A DNA stretch of 64,000 nt, taken from positions 310,001-374,000 of the forward strand of contig NZ_CP091285.1 in NCBI RefSeq assembly GCF_021650975.2, written 5' to 3'. Positions 8,793-17,693 of the stretch are shown here, one piece after another. Numbering within the stretch: the first letter of the stretch is position 1; each line of letters opens with the position of its first letter. The notes beneath the pieces are model-generated. The model did no database searches. It had not been told where the DNA came from and worked only from the letters and a program-made list of their open reading frames with translations. Both the position numbers and the translations under genes were made by a program. The stretch comes from Flavobacterium jumunjinense (GTDB lineage: Bacteria; Bacteroidota; Bacteroidia; Flavobacteriales; Flavobacteriaceae).

Positions 8793-8816
8793 GTTCTTCT
8801 AATTTAATTTTATTAT

Positions 8817-9302
8817 TTATTTTTTGAAAGGAGGAATTCCTTCTTTTGTTAAAACATTTGCTCTAATATTAAATGTTTCACTTGCTTTTTCTGTATTCGT
8901 AGTTAACGTAACTGTTTTACTTTGATTTCCAGATTTTCCAGTAGAGTCAAAAGTTACCTTGATTGGTGCAGATTCTCCAGATTTTAAAGGGTGCTTTGGA
9001 TATTCTGGCACTGTACAACCACAAGTTGCCTTTGCATCTGAGATTATTAAATCTCCTTCACCAATGTTTTTCACTATAAACTCGGTCGTAACTTTATCAC
9101 CTGCGTTTATTGTTCCAAAATCGTGATCTATTTTATCAAATTCTACAACTGGCATTTTACCAGCTTTTTCTTCTGCTATTTTAGTAGCAACTTCAACTGC
9201 TTCCATATCTGCATCAGTAATTTTCATTGTTGCATTATCTTTACAAGATGTAACAGAAAATAAAAATGACAAGGTTACTAGGGTTAACGTTTTTTTTAAC
9301 AT
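8817..9302 (-). CDS. DUF1573 lipoprotein
   Basis: 161 residues. The leader LVTLSFLFSVTSCKDN has a lipobox with C20. Residues about 55-155 are a DUF1573 immunoglobulin-like domain, recognised by FDHDFGTI-like residues (IDHDFGTINAGD), ATCGCTVPEYPKHPLKSGES and the FDSTGKSG block. It should be a periplasmic or surface lipoprotein. The function of the family is not established. It lies between nusB and yajC with short gaps, so it is probably in one operon with them. Confidence 0.88.
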   Translation of the reverse strand: MLKKTLTLVTLSFLFSVTSCKDNATMKITDADMEAVEVATKIAEEKAGKMPVVEFDKIDHDFGTINAGDKVTTEFIVKNIGEGDLIISDAKATCGCTVPEYPKHPLKSGESAPIKVTFDSTGKSGNQSKTVTLTTNTEKASETFNIRANVLTKEGIPPFKK

Positions 9303-9323
9303 AACTATAAATAATTAATGGGT

Positions 9324-10265
9324 TTATAATAATCCTCTTCCCGCTTTATTCAAACGGTTTTCTTTTTCAAATTCTTTAACTAAATTATCCAAAATTCCAT
9401 TGATAAAAATACTACTTTTTGGGGTAGAATATTCTTTTGCAATTTCTAAATATTCGTTAATTGTAACTTTTGTTGGAATTGAAGGAAATTTTAACAACTC
9501 ACAAATTGCCATTTTCAAGATAATTGTATCTATTTCTGCAATTCTATCGGTGTCCCAATTTGGAGTTTTATCAATATATTCTTTAGAAAGTTCTGTTTCG
9601 TTTAGAATTGTCTTTCTAAATAAACTTTTCACATAATCTTTATCATCCAGATCTTTATACAATCTTGTAATTAAAAAACTTTCATCGTTTTCATTACATT
9701 GCTTTAATTGTTTTAAGATTAATGTGTTTACAGATGGTAAATCGTCTAACCAAGTTAACTTATGTTCTTCCAAATAGTCATACAGTCTTTCATTTGGCGC
9801 AATCACTTCTGTAAATAAATCGGAAATAAAGTTCTTATCATCTTTAAAAGTTACTTTAGGCAAATCCATATATTCTTTATATAGTTCGCTTTCCTTAATA
9901 ACTTCTAAAAGAAATAAAATGATATCATCATTATGTTTCCAATTCGTTATAGATCTTTTGTCTATTGCTTCAGTTAATGAATCACTACGCAATAATAGAT
10001 TCAATACTTTGTTTTCAACAAATCTTTTGCTTGGATTTCGTTCTTCTTTAGTTGCTAAATGCTTTTTAGATGCTAACTCTAAATACTCTTCTTCTTTTTC
10101 ACGAATTTCTATCAATGCAGACAATATCAAAAGATACAAATCGTGCATATTATCAATACTTTGAAACAAGAATTTTTCCTCTTTATCAAGATTTTCTCCT
10201 TGATGTTGGTGCATCGCATAGATACCTTGCATCACCTTCACTCGTATATGTCTTCTATTTAACAT
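9324..10265 (-). CDS. nusB: Transcription antitermination protein NusB
   Basis: 313 residues, about twice the length of E. coli NusB (139). The C-terminal half (from about residue 175) carries the NusB fold with DTIILKMAICELLKFPSIPTKVTINEYLEIAKEYST and FINGILDN. The N-terminus begins with the typical NRRHIRVKVMQGIYA. The long insert between these blocks is usual for Bacteroidetes NusB. It binds boxA RNA with NusE in rRNA antitermination. First gene of the nusB-DUF1573-yajC set. Confidence 0.92.
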   Translation of the reverse strand: MLNRRHIRVKVMQGIYAMHQHQGENLDKEEKFLFQSIDNMHDLYLLILSALIEIREKEEEYLELASKKHLATKEERNPSKRFVENKVLNLLLRSDSLTEAIDKRSITNWKHNDDIILFLLEVIKESELYKEYMDLPKVTFKDDKNFISDLFTEVIAPNERLYDYLEEHKLTWLDDLPSVNTLILKQLKQCNENDESFLITRLYKDLDDKDYVKSLFRKTILNETELSKEYIDKTPNWDTDRIAEIDTIILKMAICELLKFPSIPTKVTINEYLEIAKEYSTPKSSIFINGILDNLVKEFEKENRLNKAGRGLL

Positions 10266-10293
10266 ACTAATTTAAGAACTTTTAAAAATTAAG

Positions 10294-10318
10294 AAAGCGA
10301 AAGAAAATCTTTCGCTTT
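10294..10318 (-). terminator. Terminator of leucine dehydrogenase gene
   Basis: An 11-bp perfect stem (AAAGCGAAAGA with TCTTTCGCTTT) and a 3-base loop, with a U-rich tail on the - strand. It lies 70 bases after the dehydrogenase stop codon and just upstream of nusB. Confidence 0.75.
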
Positions 10319-10387
10319 GCAAAAATACATTTTTTTTTTATTTTAGATAATAACTGTTTACAATTTAAAGTCTAAATAAAAATTTTA

Positions 10388-11488
10388 TTATGAATTCTCA
10401 TTCTTTTTATCATCAATACGCTTTTGTGCAATAGACATAGCCGCTTGATGTGTTGTAATATTGTTTTTACTAGCAAAATCGAAAATCTCAAGAGATGTAT
10501 TATAAATATTTTCGGTCTTCTCCATCACTTGTTCTTTTGTCAAATTAGCTAATTCCGAATAGACATTAATTACACCACCTGCATTAATAAGGAAATCTGG
10601 AGCATATAAAATACCTTTATCCTTTAAGATATTTCCATGAACTACTTCATTAGCTAATTGATTATTAGCTGCACCAGCAATAATTTTTGCTTTAATTTGC
10701 CCAATAGTTTTGTCGTTAATAGTTGCACCTAATGCACAAGGAGCATAAATATCAACGTCTGCACTATACAAATCGTCTCCTGTATAAATTTTTGCTCCAT
10801 ATTTAGCACCAACATCATGAAGACGTTGTTCGTTAATATCAGAAATTGAAACAATTGCTCCATTTTCTGTTAAATGTTGTACTAAAACTTCACCAACATG
10901 ACCAATTCCTTGTACTAAAACCTTTTTACCATCTAAATTATCTGAACCAAATTTGTATTTAGCTGCAGCTTTTAGCCCCATATAAACACCATAAGCTGTT
11001 ATAGGTGAAGGATTCCCTGAACCTCCTTTTTCTTTAGAGATACCAGTTACATATTTAGTTACTTCACGAACCGTATCCATATCTTTCGTTTCCATTCCAA
11101 CATCCTCTGCTGTAATATATTTTCCTGATAAAGAATCTACAAACTCTCCAAATCTTCTCATTAATTCTGGAGTTTTTTGCGTTTTTGCATCCCCAATAAT
11201 AACAGCTTTACCTCCTCCAAGGTTTAAACCAGAAATTGAAGATTTAAAAGACATTCCTCTAGACAAACGTAAAACATCATTCAATGCTTCCCATTCGTTA
11301 GAATAATTCCACATTCTTGTTCCACCTAAAGCTGGCCCTAAAACTGTGTTATGAATTCCAATAATTGCTTTTAATCCTGTATCTTTGTCATGGCAAAATA
11401 CAACTTGCTCATGTCCGTCAAATGAGATTTGACCAAAAACGGGATCAACTTTATGTAGCTCTTTTGCTAGTAATAGTTCTGTTGACAT
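10388..11488 (-). CDS. ldh: Leucine dehydrogenase (Glu/Leu/Phe/Val dehydrogenase family)
   Basis: 366 residues, the usual length for leucine dehydrogenase. The active-site region GMSFKSSISGLNLGGGKAVIIGD holds K82 and the catalytic K94 with the 12-residue spacing known in the family. The NAD-binding Rossmann motif is VQGIGHVGEV, and PCALGATIND and AGAANNQLA are present. It reversibly deaminates branched-chain amino acids to 2-oxo acids, supplying precursors for branched fatty acids that are abundant in flavobacteria. It is monocistronic, with its own terminator. The symbol ldh is the one used for this enzyme in Bacillus; bcd is an alternative. Confidence 0.9.
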   Translation of the reverse strand: MSTELLLAKELHKVDPVFGQISFDGHEQVVFCHDKDTGLKAIIGIHNTVLGPALGGTRMWNYSNEWEALNDVLRLSRGMSFKSSISGLNLGGGKAVIIGDAKTQKTPELMRRFGEFVDSLSGKYITAEDVGMETKDMDTVREVTKYVTGISKEKGGSGNPSPITAYGVYMGLKAAAKYKFGSDNLDGKKVLVQGIGHVGEVLVQHLTENGAIVSISDINEQRLHDVGAKYGAKIYTGDDLYSADVDIYAPCALGATINDKTIGQIKAKIIAGAANNQLANEVVHGNILKDKGILYAPDFLINAGGVINVYSELANLTKEQVMEKTENIYNTSLEIFDFASKNNITTHQAAMSIAQKRIDDKKNENS

Positions 11489-11677
11489 ATAACTTTGTGT
11501 TGAAAATTATTCAATAATTAGTCACAATATTACGAATAAAAATAAAATAATTGAAAAATTTATCTTTTTTTTACAGATTTCATAATTAATTATTACATTT
11601 AAAACAATTACAGATTTCTGAAAAAATCATAAAATTTTGCTTTTTTAATAAAAAAAAATACAACTTTGAATTTTTAA

Positions 11678-13438
11678 ATGAAAGAATTACAATACTTAAA
11701 CAAATATTTTGCAAAATATAAATACCGTTTTTTTTTCGGAATTATTTTTACTATTGCAGCACAAATTTTCTCATTATTCACTCCTGAACTAATTGGGAAC
11801 TCAATAAGTGCGATAAAAGAACTTACTCAAAACAAGAATCTAACCATTGAACTCATAACCTCAGCACTTTATAAGAATATTCTTCTAATAATTGGAACCA
11901 CAATTATAGCTGGTTTTTTTACCTTCTTAATGCGTCAATCTATTATCGTAATGTCCCGATATGTAGAATTCGACTTAAAAAATGAAGTTTTCAATCACTA
12001 TCAAAGACTTACTCAAAGTTTCTACAAGAAAAACAGAACTGGAGATTTAATGAGTCGTATTAGTGAAGATGTTGGAAAAGTACGTATGTATGTTGGTCCA
12101 GCAGTTATGTATTCCTTAAACACAATAATACGTTTCACTGTTGTTATTATTTATATGTATAACATTTCACCCAAACTGACATTATACACATTACTTCCTT
12201 TACCTTTATTATCGTATGGTATCTTCAAAATTAGTACTGTAATTAATAAAAAAAGTGGTCTTTTTCAACAAAATTTATCTACTTTATCCTCTTTTACTCA
12301 GGAAATGTTCTCAGGAATTAGAGTAATTAAAGCCTACGCAATAGAAAATTACAAAACAGAAGAGTTTTCAAAGTTAACTAAAGACAGTAATGAGAAAGCA
12401 ATGAGTTTAGCAAAAACACATTCTTTATTTGGGCCTTTAATGATTCTTTTAATAGGCTTAAGTAATTTAGTTGTTATTTATGTTGGGGGAATGATGTATA
12501 TCAAAGGTGATATTCCTGATATTGGTATTATTGCGCAATTTATCCTCTACATTAACATGCTAACTTGGCCTGTAGCATCACTTGGTTGGGTTTCATCACT
12601 TGTTCAAGAAGCAGAAGCCTCACAAAAAAGAATCAATGAATTTTTATTAATTCAACCAGAAATAACAAATCAGGTAGAAGAGCATACTGAAATTGTTGGA
12701 AGAATTGAGTTTAAAGATGTTTCTTTCACTTATGAAGACACGAATATTGAGGCTTTAAAGCACATCAATTTCACCGTTAATCCTGGAGAAACACTTGCCA
12801 TACTTGGAAAAACAGGCTCTGGAAAATCGACAATACTTTCTTTAATTAGTAGACTGTATGATGTTTCTTCTGGAGTTATTAAAATCGATGAAAATCCAAT
12901 TCAAAAAGTACACTTAGATGATTTAAGAAACAATGTAGGTGTTGTTCCGCAAGATGCATTTCTATTTTCTGACACTATTAAAAACAACATTAAGTTTGGA
13001 AATGAAAACGCAACTGATGAAGAAGTAATTGAAGTCGCTAAAAAAGCAGTTGTTCACCACAATATTGTTGATTTTACGAACCAATATGAAACAATTCTTG
13101 GAGAAAGAGGAATTACTTTATCTGGTGGACAAAAGCAACGTGTTTCAATTGCAAGAGCTTTAATAAAGAATGCACCTATTTTATTACTAGACGACTGCTT
13201 GAGTGCAGTTGATACTGAGACCGAAGAACAAATTCTTAACAATTTAATGGCGTTTTGTGATAATAAAACCACTGTTATTGTGAGTCATAGGATATCATCT
13301 GCTAAAAATGCAGATAAAATAATCATACTAGAAGACGGTAAAATAATACAAAAAGGTACTCATAATCAATTAGTAGTTGAAGATGGTTACTACAAAGACC
13401 TTTATTTTAAACAGCTATCGGAAAAAGAAATCGTATAA
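11678..13438 (+). CDS. ABC exporter half-transporter (MsbA/multidrug type)
   Basis: 586 residues. Residues 1-315 form the six-helix exporter membrane domain (first helix FFFGIIFTIAAQIF). Residues about 340-580 form the ATPase with Walker A GKTGSGKST, the Q-loop VPQDAFLFSDT, signature LSGGQ, Walker B ILLLDDCLSAVD and switch His in IVSHR. All catalytic residues are intact, and the protein should work as a homodimer. The substrate could be lipid or drug; it cannot be decided. It is followed by a terminator overlapping its stop codon, so it is transcribed alone. Confidence 0.88.
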   Translation: MKELQYLNKYFAKYKYRFFFGIIFTIAAQIFSLFTPELIGNSISAIKELTQNKNLTIELITSALYKNILLIIGTTIIAGFFTFLMRQSIIVMSRYVEFDLKNEVFNHYQRLTQSFYKKNRTGDLMSRISEDVGKVRMYVGPAVMYSLNTIIRFTVVIIYMYNISPKLTLYTLLPLPLLSYGIFKISTVINKKSGLFQQNLSTLSSFTQEMFSGIRVIKAYAIENYKTEEFSKLTKDSNEKAMSLAKTHSLFGPLMILLIGLSNLVVIYVGGMMYIKGDIPDIGIIAQFILYINMLTWPVASLGWVSSLVQEAEASQKRINEFLLIQPEITNQVEEHTEIVGRIEFKDVSFTYEDTNIEALKHINFTVNPGETLAILGKTGSGKSTILSLISRLYDVSSGVIKIDENPIQKVHLDDLRNNVGVVPQDAFLFSDTIKNNIKFGNENATDEEVIEVAKKAVVHHNIVDFTNQYETILGERGITLSGGQKQRVSIARALIKNAPILLLDDCLSAVDTETEEQILNNLMAFCDNKTTVIVSHRISSAKNADKIIILEDGKIIQKGTHNQLVVEDGYYKDLYFKQLSEKEIV

Positions 13439-13456
13439 ACTATTGCTTTATACGAT
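13430..13456 (+). terminator. Terminator overlapping the ABC transporter stop codon
   Basis: A 10-bp perfect stem (ATCGTATAAA, 13430-13439, with 13447-13456) contains the TAA stop and is followed by a run of T to 13464. The last codons of the gene are part of the terminator. Confidence 0.85.
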
Positions 13457-13507
13457 TTTTTTTTAGACTTTTGGGAAACTATAAAACAATAAATCGACCG
13501 TTGGATT

Positions 13508-13882
13508 ATGAGAGAAAATGAAATGTTAGAAAAAGAAGATATCTTTTCTAAAGTATTAAGAGCTGGAAGAAGAACATATTTCTTCGATGTGAGAGCAACA
13601 AAAGCTGATGATTACTACATAACCATTACTGAAAGTAAAAAATTTACAGAAGAAGATGGTTCATACCATTTTAAAAAGCATAAAATTTACTTATACAAAG
13701 AAGATTTTGTAGCTTTTAAAGAAATTTTAGATGAAATGACTGATTTTGTAGTATCTCAAAAAGGTGAAGAAGTGATATCTGAAAGACATCAAAAAGATTT
13801 CAAAAAAGAAACTTATACTGACTCTGATGATTCAACTCCTTCAACAGAAAGCTTTACAAATGTAAGTTTTGAAGATATTTAA
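13508..13882 (+). CDS. DUF3276 / PUR-like nucleic-acid-binding protein
   Basis: 124 residues. The core LRAGRRTYFFDVRATKADDYYITITESKK followed by HKIYLYKEDFVAFKEILDEM matches the bacterial PUR (DUF3276) fold, which binds single-stranded nucleic acid as a dimer. The last 40 residues are acidic and Ser/Thr-rich, probably a disordered tail. The protein is cytoplasmic, with no signal peptide or membrane segment. It is bracketed by two terminators, so it is a single-gene unit. Its cellular role is not established. Confidence 0.85.
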   Translation: MRENEMLEKEDIFSKVLRAGRRTYFFDVRATKADDYYITITESKKFTEEDGSYHFKKHKIYLYKEDFVAFKEILDEMTDFVVSQKGEEVISERHQKDFKKETYTDSDDSTPSTESFTNVSFEDI

Positions 13883-13907
13883 TCGAAAGTTAAAAAATAT
13901 TAAATTA

Positions 13908-13929
13908 AACCTAGAATCAATTCTAGGTT
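13908..13929. terminator. Terminator between convergent genes
   Basis: A 9-bp perfect stem (AACCTAGAA, 13908-13916, with 13921-13929) has a TCAA loop and is followed by eight T on the + side. It ends the DUF3276 gene. Confidence 0.85.
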
Positions 13930-13933
13930 TTTT

Positions 13934-14278
13934 TTATGTCATTTTCATTCCGTTTTTCACCTGAATATCTGGAGACAACAATACTACTCCACCTTCATGT
14001 CCGTCTAAACCTAAGACAAGACATTCACTCATAAATTTTCCAATTTGTTTTCTAGGAAAATTAACAACAGCCATGATTTGCTTTCCTTTTAGTTCCTCTT
14101 TAGTATAATGCGTTGTAATTTGAGCTGATGATTTTCGAATTCCAATCTCTTCTCCAAAATCAATTTGCAATTGAAACGCTGGCTTTCTAGCTTCAGGGAA
14201 ATCATTTACTTCTAAAATTGTACCTACTCGAATGTCTACTTTTTCAAAATCATTCCAAGTTATTGTATTATTTCCCAT
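13934..14278 (-). CDS. tRNA-binding domain protein (CsaA/Trbp111-like)
   Basis: 114 residues if started at the ATG at 14278 (MGNNTITWNDFEKVDIRVGTI). A longer frame reaches 14311 but has no family match there. The whole protein is an OB-fold tRNA-binding domain as at the C-terminus of methionyl-tRNA synthetase: DIRVGTILEVNDFP, LQIDFGEEIGIRKSSAQIT, VNFPRKQIGKFMSECLVLG. It is a free-standing tRNA-binding protein or chaperone (CsaA type). Its start overlaps the end of the upstream DUF962 gene by 11 bases, which suggests translational coupling. Confidence 0.88.
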   Translation of the reverse strand: MGNNTITWNDFEKVDIRVGTILEVNDFPEARKPAFQLQIDFGEEIGIRKSSAQITTHYTKEELKGKQIMAVVNFPRKQIGKFMSECLVLGLDGHEGGVVLLSPDIQVKNGMKMT

Positions 14279-14729
14279 TAAAAACTGAATGTATAACCCA
14301 AGCTGGGCCAATTAATAAAAATTGTAAATCTTTTAAAAATGAAGGCTTTTTACCTTCTATCTTATGTCCATAAAATTGTCCAATCCATCCAATTACAAAT
14401 ACTGATAACGAAAACCAAAAAACAGCCAATAATAAAGATAGCCAATAATTAACAACAAGACAAATAAAAGTAAACATAAACATTTTGATTCCCATTGAAA
14501 AAGAGAGTTTAAAATAAAACAATGACACCAAAATCATAGCTATAAATCCCCAATTCCCTAATATTGGATGAATTTTATCTAATGGAATAAGCAACTTACT
14601 TGGAATACTCATAATCATTCCAACAACAGAGAAAAAAATTAAAGGAACACAAACATAGTGTATCTTCTTATTTGTCATATTTTGATGACTTACGCTATAC
14701 TCTTCAAACCATTCTCTTAGTGTTTTCAT
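14268..14729 (-). CDS. Mpo1-like / DUF962 membrane protein
   Basis: 153 residues with four or five hydrophobic segments. The N-terminal TLREWFEEYSVSHQNMTNKKIHYVCVPLIF is the DUF962 signature, with two conserved histidines (H15, H24), and another conserved His motif lies further on (FYGHKIEGKKPSF, ending PAWVIHSVF). Yeast Mpo1 in this family is an iron-dependent dioxygenase of 2-hydroxy fatty acids. The bacterial members are presumed similar but little tested. It is probably co-transcribed with the overlapping tRNA-binding protein gene. Confidence 0.82.
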   Translation of the reverse strand: MKTLREWFEEYSVSHQNMTNKKIHYVCVPLIFFSVVGMIMSIPSKLLIPLDKIHPILGNWGFIAMILVSLFYFKLSFSMGIKMFMFTFICLVVNYWLSLLLAVFWFSLSVFVIGWIGQFYGHKIEGKKPSFLKDLQFLLIGPAWVIHSVFNGK

Positions 14730-14853
14730 CTAAGAATCTTATATTATTACAATTTTCAATTTAAATCTAAACATTTTGTAACAAATTAGCAAGTTTCAAC
14801 GTATAATAATTAGAGGTAAGTCTTTTCTTTCCTTTCTAAATTTCATACTCACT

Positions 14854-15408
14854 ATGGCACAAACAGCTTCAAACATGTTAGCGTTAGGAACAAAAGCTCC
14901 TGATTTTTTATTACCTGCTACAAATTTCAATACTACATTTAATTTTGAAGAATGCAAAGGCAGCAAAGGCACATTAGTAATATTCATTTGTAACCATTGT
15001 CCGTTTGTAATTCATGTTATTGACGAAATAGTTATGATTGCAAATGATTATCGCGTGCAAGGATTAGGAATTGTTGCCATTTCTAGTAACGATATAGTGA
15101 AATACCCTCAAGATAATCCAGAAAAAATGGCTGATTTTGCATTAGAAAACAAAATGGATTTTCCGTACCTATTTGATGAAACTCAAAACACAGCAAAAAG
15201 TTATAGCGCAGCTTGTACACCCGATTTTTATTTATTTGACAATCAGAATAAATTAATATACCGTGGACAATTAGATGATTCTCGTCCTTCGAATGGTATT
15301 CCTGTTAGCGGAAGCGATTTAAGAAATGCTATTGATAGTGTCATTTATAATCGTCATTTGAATGAAGTACAAAAACCGAGTATTGGTTGTGGAATCAAGT
15401 GGAAGTAG
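14854..15408 (+). CDS. Thioredoxin-family redoxin (AhpC/TSA-like)
   Basis: 184 residues. The fold starts at LGTKAPDFLLPATNFN and carries the motif FICNHCPFV in the redox-active position (two Cys separated by two residues, C-N-H-C). This type is usually annotated as a thioredoxin family protein. There is also a GLGIVAISSND block and TPDFYLFD, as in ResA-like redoxins. No signal peptide is visible, so it is probably cytoplasmic. A Cys sits near the end (IGCGIKWK). The substrate is unknown. Confidence 0.85.
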   Translation: MAQTASNMLALGTKAPDFLLPATNFNTTFNFEECKGSKGTLVIFICNHCPFVIHVIDEIVMIANDYRVQGLGIVAISSNDIVKYPQDNPEKMADFALENKMDFPYLFDETQNTAKSYSAACTPDFYLFDNQNKLIYRGQLDDSRPSNGIPVSGSDLRNAIDSVIYNRHLNEVQKPSIGCGIKWK

Positions 15409-15441
15409 TGTTATAGTATTCAGTAAATAGATAGTTATTTT

Positions 15442-15972
15442 ATGATTCTAGATGATTTTTTAAAGAAACACGAACTAAAAGAGGTTTTTAATACAGAACT
15501 CAAAATAGAAAGAGAAAAATTCATTGAAAAAATGAAAGAGATATCTGACATAAGTTTCAAAACAAAATTTTCATTAATTGCAGATAATTTTTTACCCGAA
15601 AAAATTAAATATGTTGGTAATTTTTCAAGAAGTTTTATAGAACTTAGAGAAAGGACATTCCCGTTCAAACGATATAAAGCAGAAAGCATTATAAAATTAA
15701 ATTTAAATTCTCAAAACGAAATACTCTTTATTAAAACAAGTATTCAAGGAATTTCATACTTTAGGTTTATTTTAAGCGCATTAATTTTATCTGTTTTATC
15801 ATTACTTTGTATTTTACTTTTATTTGAATTAGCATTTCTGCCTATACTATTAATTGTATTAATTAGTTATTTTTATTTATTTATAACTTTTAAAAACTCA
15901 AAAACTAATGTACAGAGAATAAAAAAAGAATTATCAAACTATTACAAAACAATTGAAAATGAACTGCAATAA
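15442..15972 (+). CDS. Membrane protein of unknown function
   Basis: 176 residues. Residues 1-105 are charged, with a Lys/Glu-rich helical start. Residues about 108-150 are a strongly hydrophobic double-span (FILSALILSVLSLLCILLLF then FLPILLIVLISYFYLFITF), and the end is basic and helical. I recognise no family. It is followed by no clear terminator. The gene looks real from its length, RBS-bearing position and codon use; its function is unknown. Confidence 0.65.
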   Translation: MILDDFLKKHELKEVFNTELKIEREKFIEKMKEISDISFKTKFSLIADNFLPEKIKYVGNFSRSFIELRERTFPFKRYKAESIIKLNLNSQNEILFIKTSIQGISYFRFILSALILSVLSLLCILLLFELAFLPILLIVLISYFYLFITFKNSKTNVQRIKKELSNYYKTIENELQ

Positions 15973-16015
15973 AAAATAATTAAAACTTTAATTACAACAA
16001 AAGCAAAGTGTTAGA

Positions 16016-16423
16016 TCAAAACCATTTCCCACTATTCATCGGCTTTTTAAGCATTTCTTTTACCGCATTTAATGACTCTCCGTTACCGAATTTTCTTTTA
16101 AAATTTTAAGCCCCTTTAAGATTCTCTTGTGTTACTTTTCTTTGATTATTTTCTGCAATCTTGCGCGCAAACCAATATTGCTTTCTTATTTGTATTCTTG
16201 TTTGCAAGCTTTCAGCAATATTCAAATCGTCAATAGTTAATAGTGCTTTATTGAAAATAATCTCAATTGGTTCATCAATGAGTATTTCAATCAATTCTTT
16301 TTGACAATCATCACTTAGCAACATCAAATTTTCAGCAATTTGCATTCTGTTTTTGTAATGTCCTTTTTTGAGAATAGATCTCAAAATTATTACTTTCTCT
16401 TTTTTATAAAAGAAAAAATCCAA
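16016..16423 (-). pseudogene. Uncharacterised gene with an in-frame stop (possible pseudogene)
   Basis: A reading frame runs from a TTG at 16423 (first ATG 16345) to a TAA at 16106-16108, giving at most 105 residues. The same frame continues without another stop to a TGA at 16016-16018, adding 29 residues (starting NFKRKFGNGE and ending MNSGKWF) that look like natural protein. Either a nonsense mutation split the gene or translation ends at the first stop. The N-terminal part is helical (IAENLMLLSDDCQKELIEIL); I recognise no family. There is no good ATG near the full-length start, which also favours decay. Confidence 0.45.
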
Positions 16424-16510
16424 CTTTCAGGAAGCTTAAAATAAAAAAGAGAATAAATCAATCTTAAGAGCATAATATTTTTTTAAAGAAACAGAATAGA
16501 AATTATAACA

Positions 16511-17014
16511 TTATTTACGTTCCAAAACAACATCAATTGGTCGATTTGTTCTTGGTCCGAATTGTCTAGATTGTTTTTCGTTTTCACTTGAGCAAAGTAC
16601 GTATAGATTGAAGCTTTGCAATGGTATGACTTGTGGTTTAAAAACACCAGATGGATCTTCAATTTTTATACTGAAATTTTCAGCAGGAAAAGTGTTTGCT
16701 ACTGATATAAAATAATTATCTTTTGCGTAGGGAAAGAAATAACGTTCTTTTTCTCCTTCTTTATTAATTAAATAGTTTTGTTGAAATACAAGTGGTTGAT
16801 TACTATTACTCCAACTATACATGTTATTTATATTGATAACAACAGTTTCATTTGGATTGACTACTGTTATTTTTAAATTTTTCAGATTTTCAGACTTTCC
16901 ATTCTCATGTGCATTAACCACTACATAAGAAGTAAAATCGTAGCCGCAATGTTGAATTTGGCTGAAAGAAAAGAAAGAGAAAAGTAAAAAGAGAAAAGCA
17001 TATAGGTTTTTCAT
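16511..17014 (-). CDS. Exported protein of unknown function
   Basis: 167 residues with a clear signal peptide (LYAFLFLLFSFFSFSQIQ). The mature part is beta-rich with several Asn/Ser turns (ITVVNPNETVVININN), a Cys in QHCGYDF and another in YVLCSSE. I recognise no family. It shares the leftward orientation with the next gene (17068-17580, 53 bases upstream) and may be in the same unit. The function is unknown. Confidence 0.68.
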   Translation of the reverse strand: MKNLYAFLFLLFSFFSFSQIQHCGYDFTSYVVVNAHENGKSENLKNLKITVVNPNETVVININNMYSWSNSNQPLVFQQNYLINKEGEKERYFFPYAKDNYFISVANTFPAENFSIKIEDPSGVFKPQVIPLQSFNLYVLCSSENEKQSRQFGPRTNRPIDVVLERK

Positions 17015-17067
17015 AGATTTGATATATAATTGTAAAAATACAAAATCAAAAACAATACCAATAACTA

Positions 17068-17580
17068 CTACCTTACTTTAAATTCTTTATACTTCCTGCA
17101 GTATTCATTATTTTTAGCATTACACAGTTCCTGATAACAAACAAGGAGTTTGTATTTCAATTGTTTTGTTTGTTTAATAGCATAAGCCAACTCTAGCTCT
17201 TTCGAAGCTTCAGAATAGTCTCCTTCATTATAATACGCTGTTCCTTGATTGATTAAGATTTCATATGACTTATTTTCAAAAGCAACTTTACTTTCTAATT
17301 GCGATTTCTTATTTAAAGCTTCATAGTTACTAAATCGTATTGAAAAGTAATACCCTAAACCACCCAATGCAATTATTATAGCAAACAATGTCAATAAATC
17401 AAACCTTCTTCTGTTTGAAATATTCGCTAAAGCTTCATCCTTTTCATAAGCTCCAAACGAAGCATTAAAATTATTCGAAAACTCAGAGTTCCCTGCTACT
17501 CCATTTCTAGAACGCGTAAATGGCTTTCTCGCTTTTTGCTTATATATCCATTTTTGCAACCCAAAACCACCATAGCCCAT
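17068..17580 (-). CDS. Single-span membrane protein with TPR-like C-terminus
   Basis: 170 residues. Residues 1-58 are basic and Gly/Asn-rich. One membrane span lies at about 62-82 (LLTLFAIIIALGGLGYYF). The C-terminal part has a tetratricopeptide-like pair of helices (ILINQGTAYYNEGDYSEASKELELAYAIKQ). With no signal peptide, the basic N-terminus should be inside the cell and the TPR outside the inner membrane. Cysteines cluster near the end (CYQELCNAKNNEYCRKY). The function is unknown. Confidence 0.66.
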   Translation of the reverse strand: MGYGGFGLQKWIYKQKARKPFTRSRNGVAGNSEFSNNFNASFGAYEKDEALANISNRRRFDLLTLFAIIIALGGLGYYFSIRFSNYEALNKKSQLESKVAFENKSYEILINQGTAYYNEGDYSEASKELELAYAIKQTKQLKYKLLVCYQELCNAKNNEYCRKYKEFKVR

Positions 17581-17635
17581 AGCAACATCATTTTAATAAA
17601 GATACAATAAATGCTTATTTTTTCAAAACAAAAAA

Positions 17636-17661
17636 AGCCTCGAAATTTTTTATTCGAGACT
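17636..17661 (-). terminator. Terminator of the graspetide cluster
   Basis: A 9-bp stem (AGCCTCGAA / TTCGAGACT, one G-U pair on the - strand) is followed on the - strand by a run of seven U. It lies 33 bases after the stop of the second ATP-grasp gene and marks the end of the cluster. Confidence 0.8.
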
Positions 17662-17693
17662 CTCTTCATTTTATTTTATAAGCTACAAAATCA

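Noticed and set aside
9400..10270. Three + strand frames opposite nusB
   Set aside because: nusB is strongly supported by homology and these frames have no recognisable feature.
14796..14987. Leftward frame at the start of the redoxin gene
   Set aside because: It overlaps the clear redoxin start and has no motif; a shadow.
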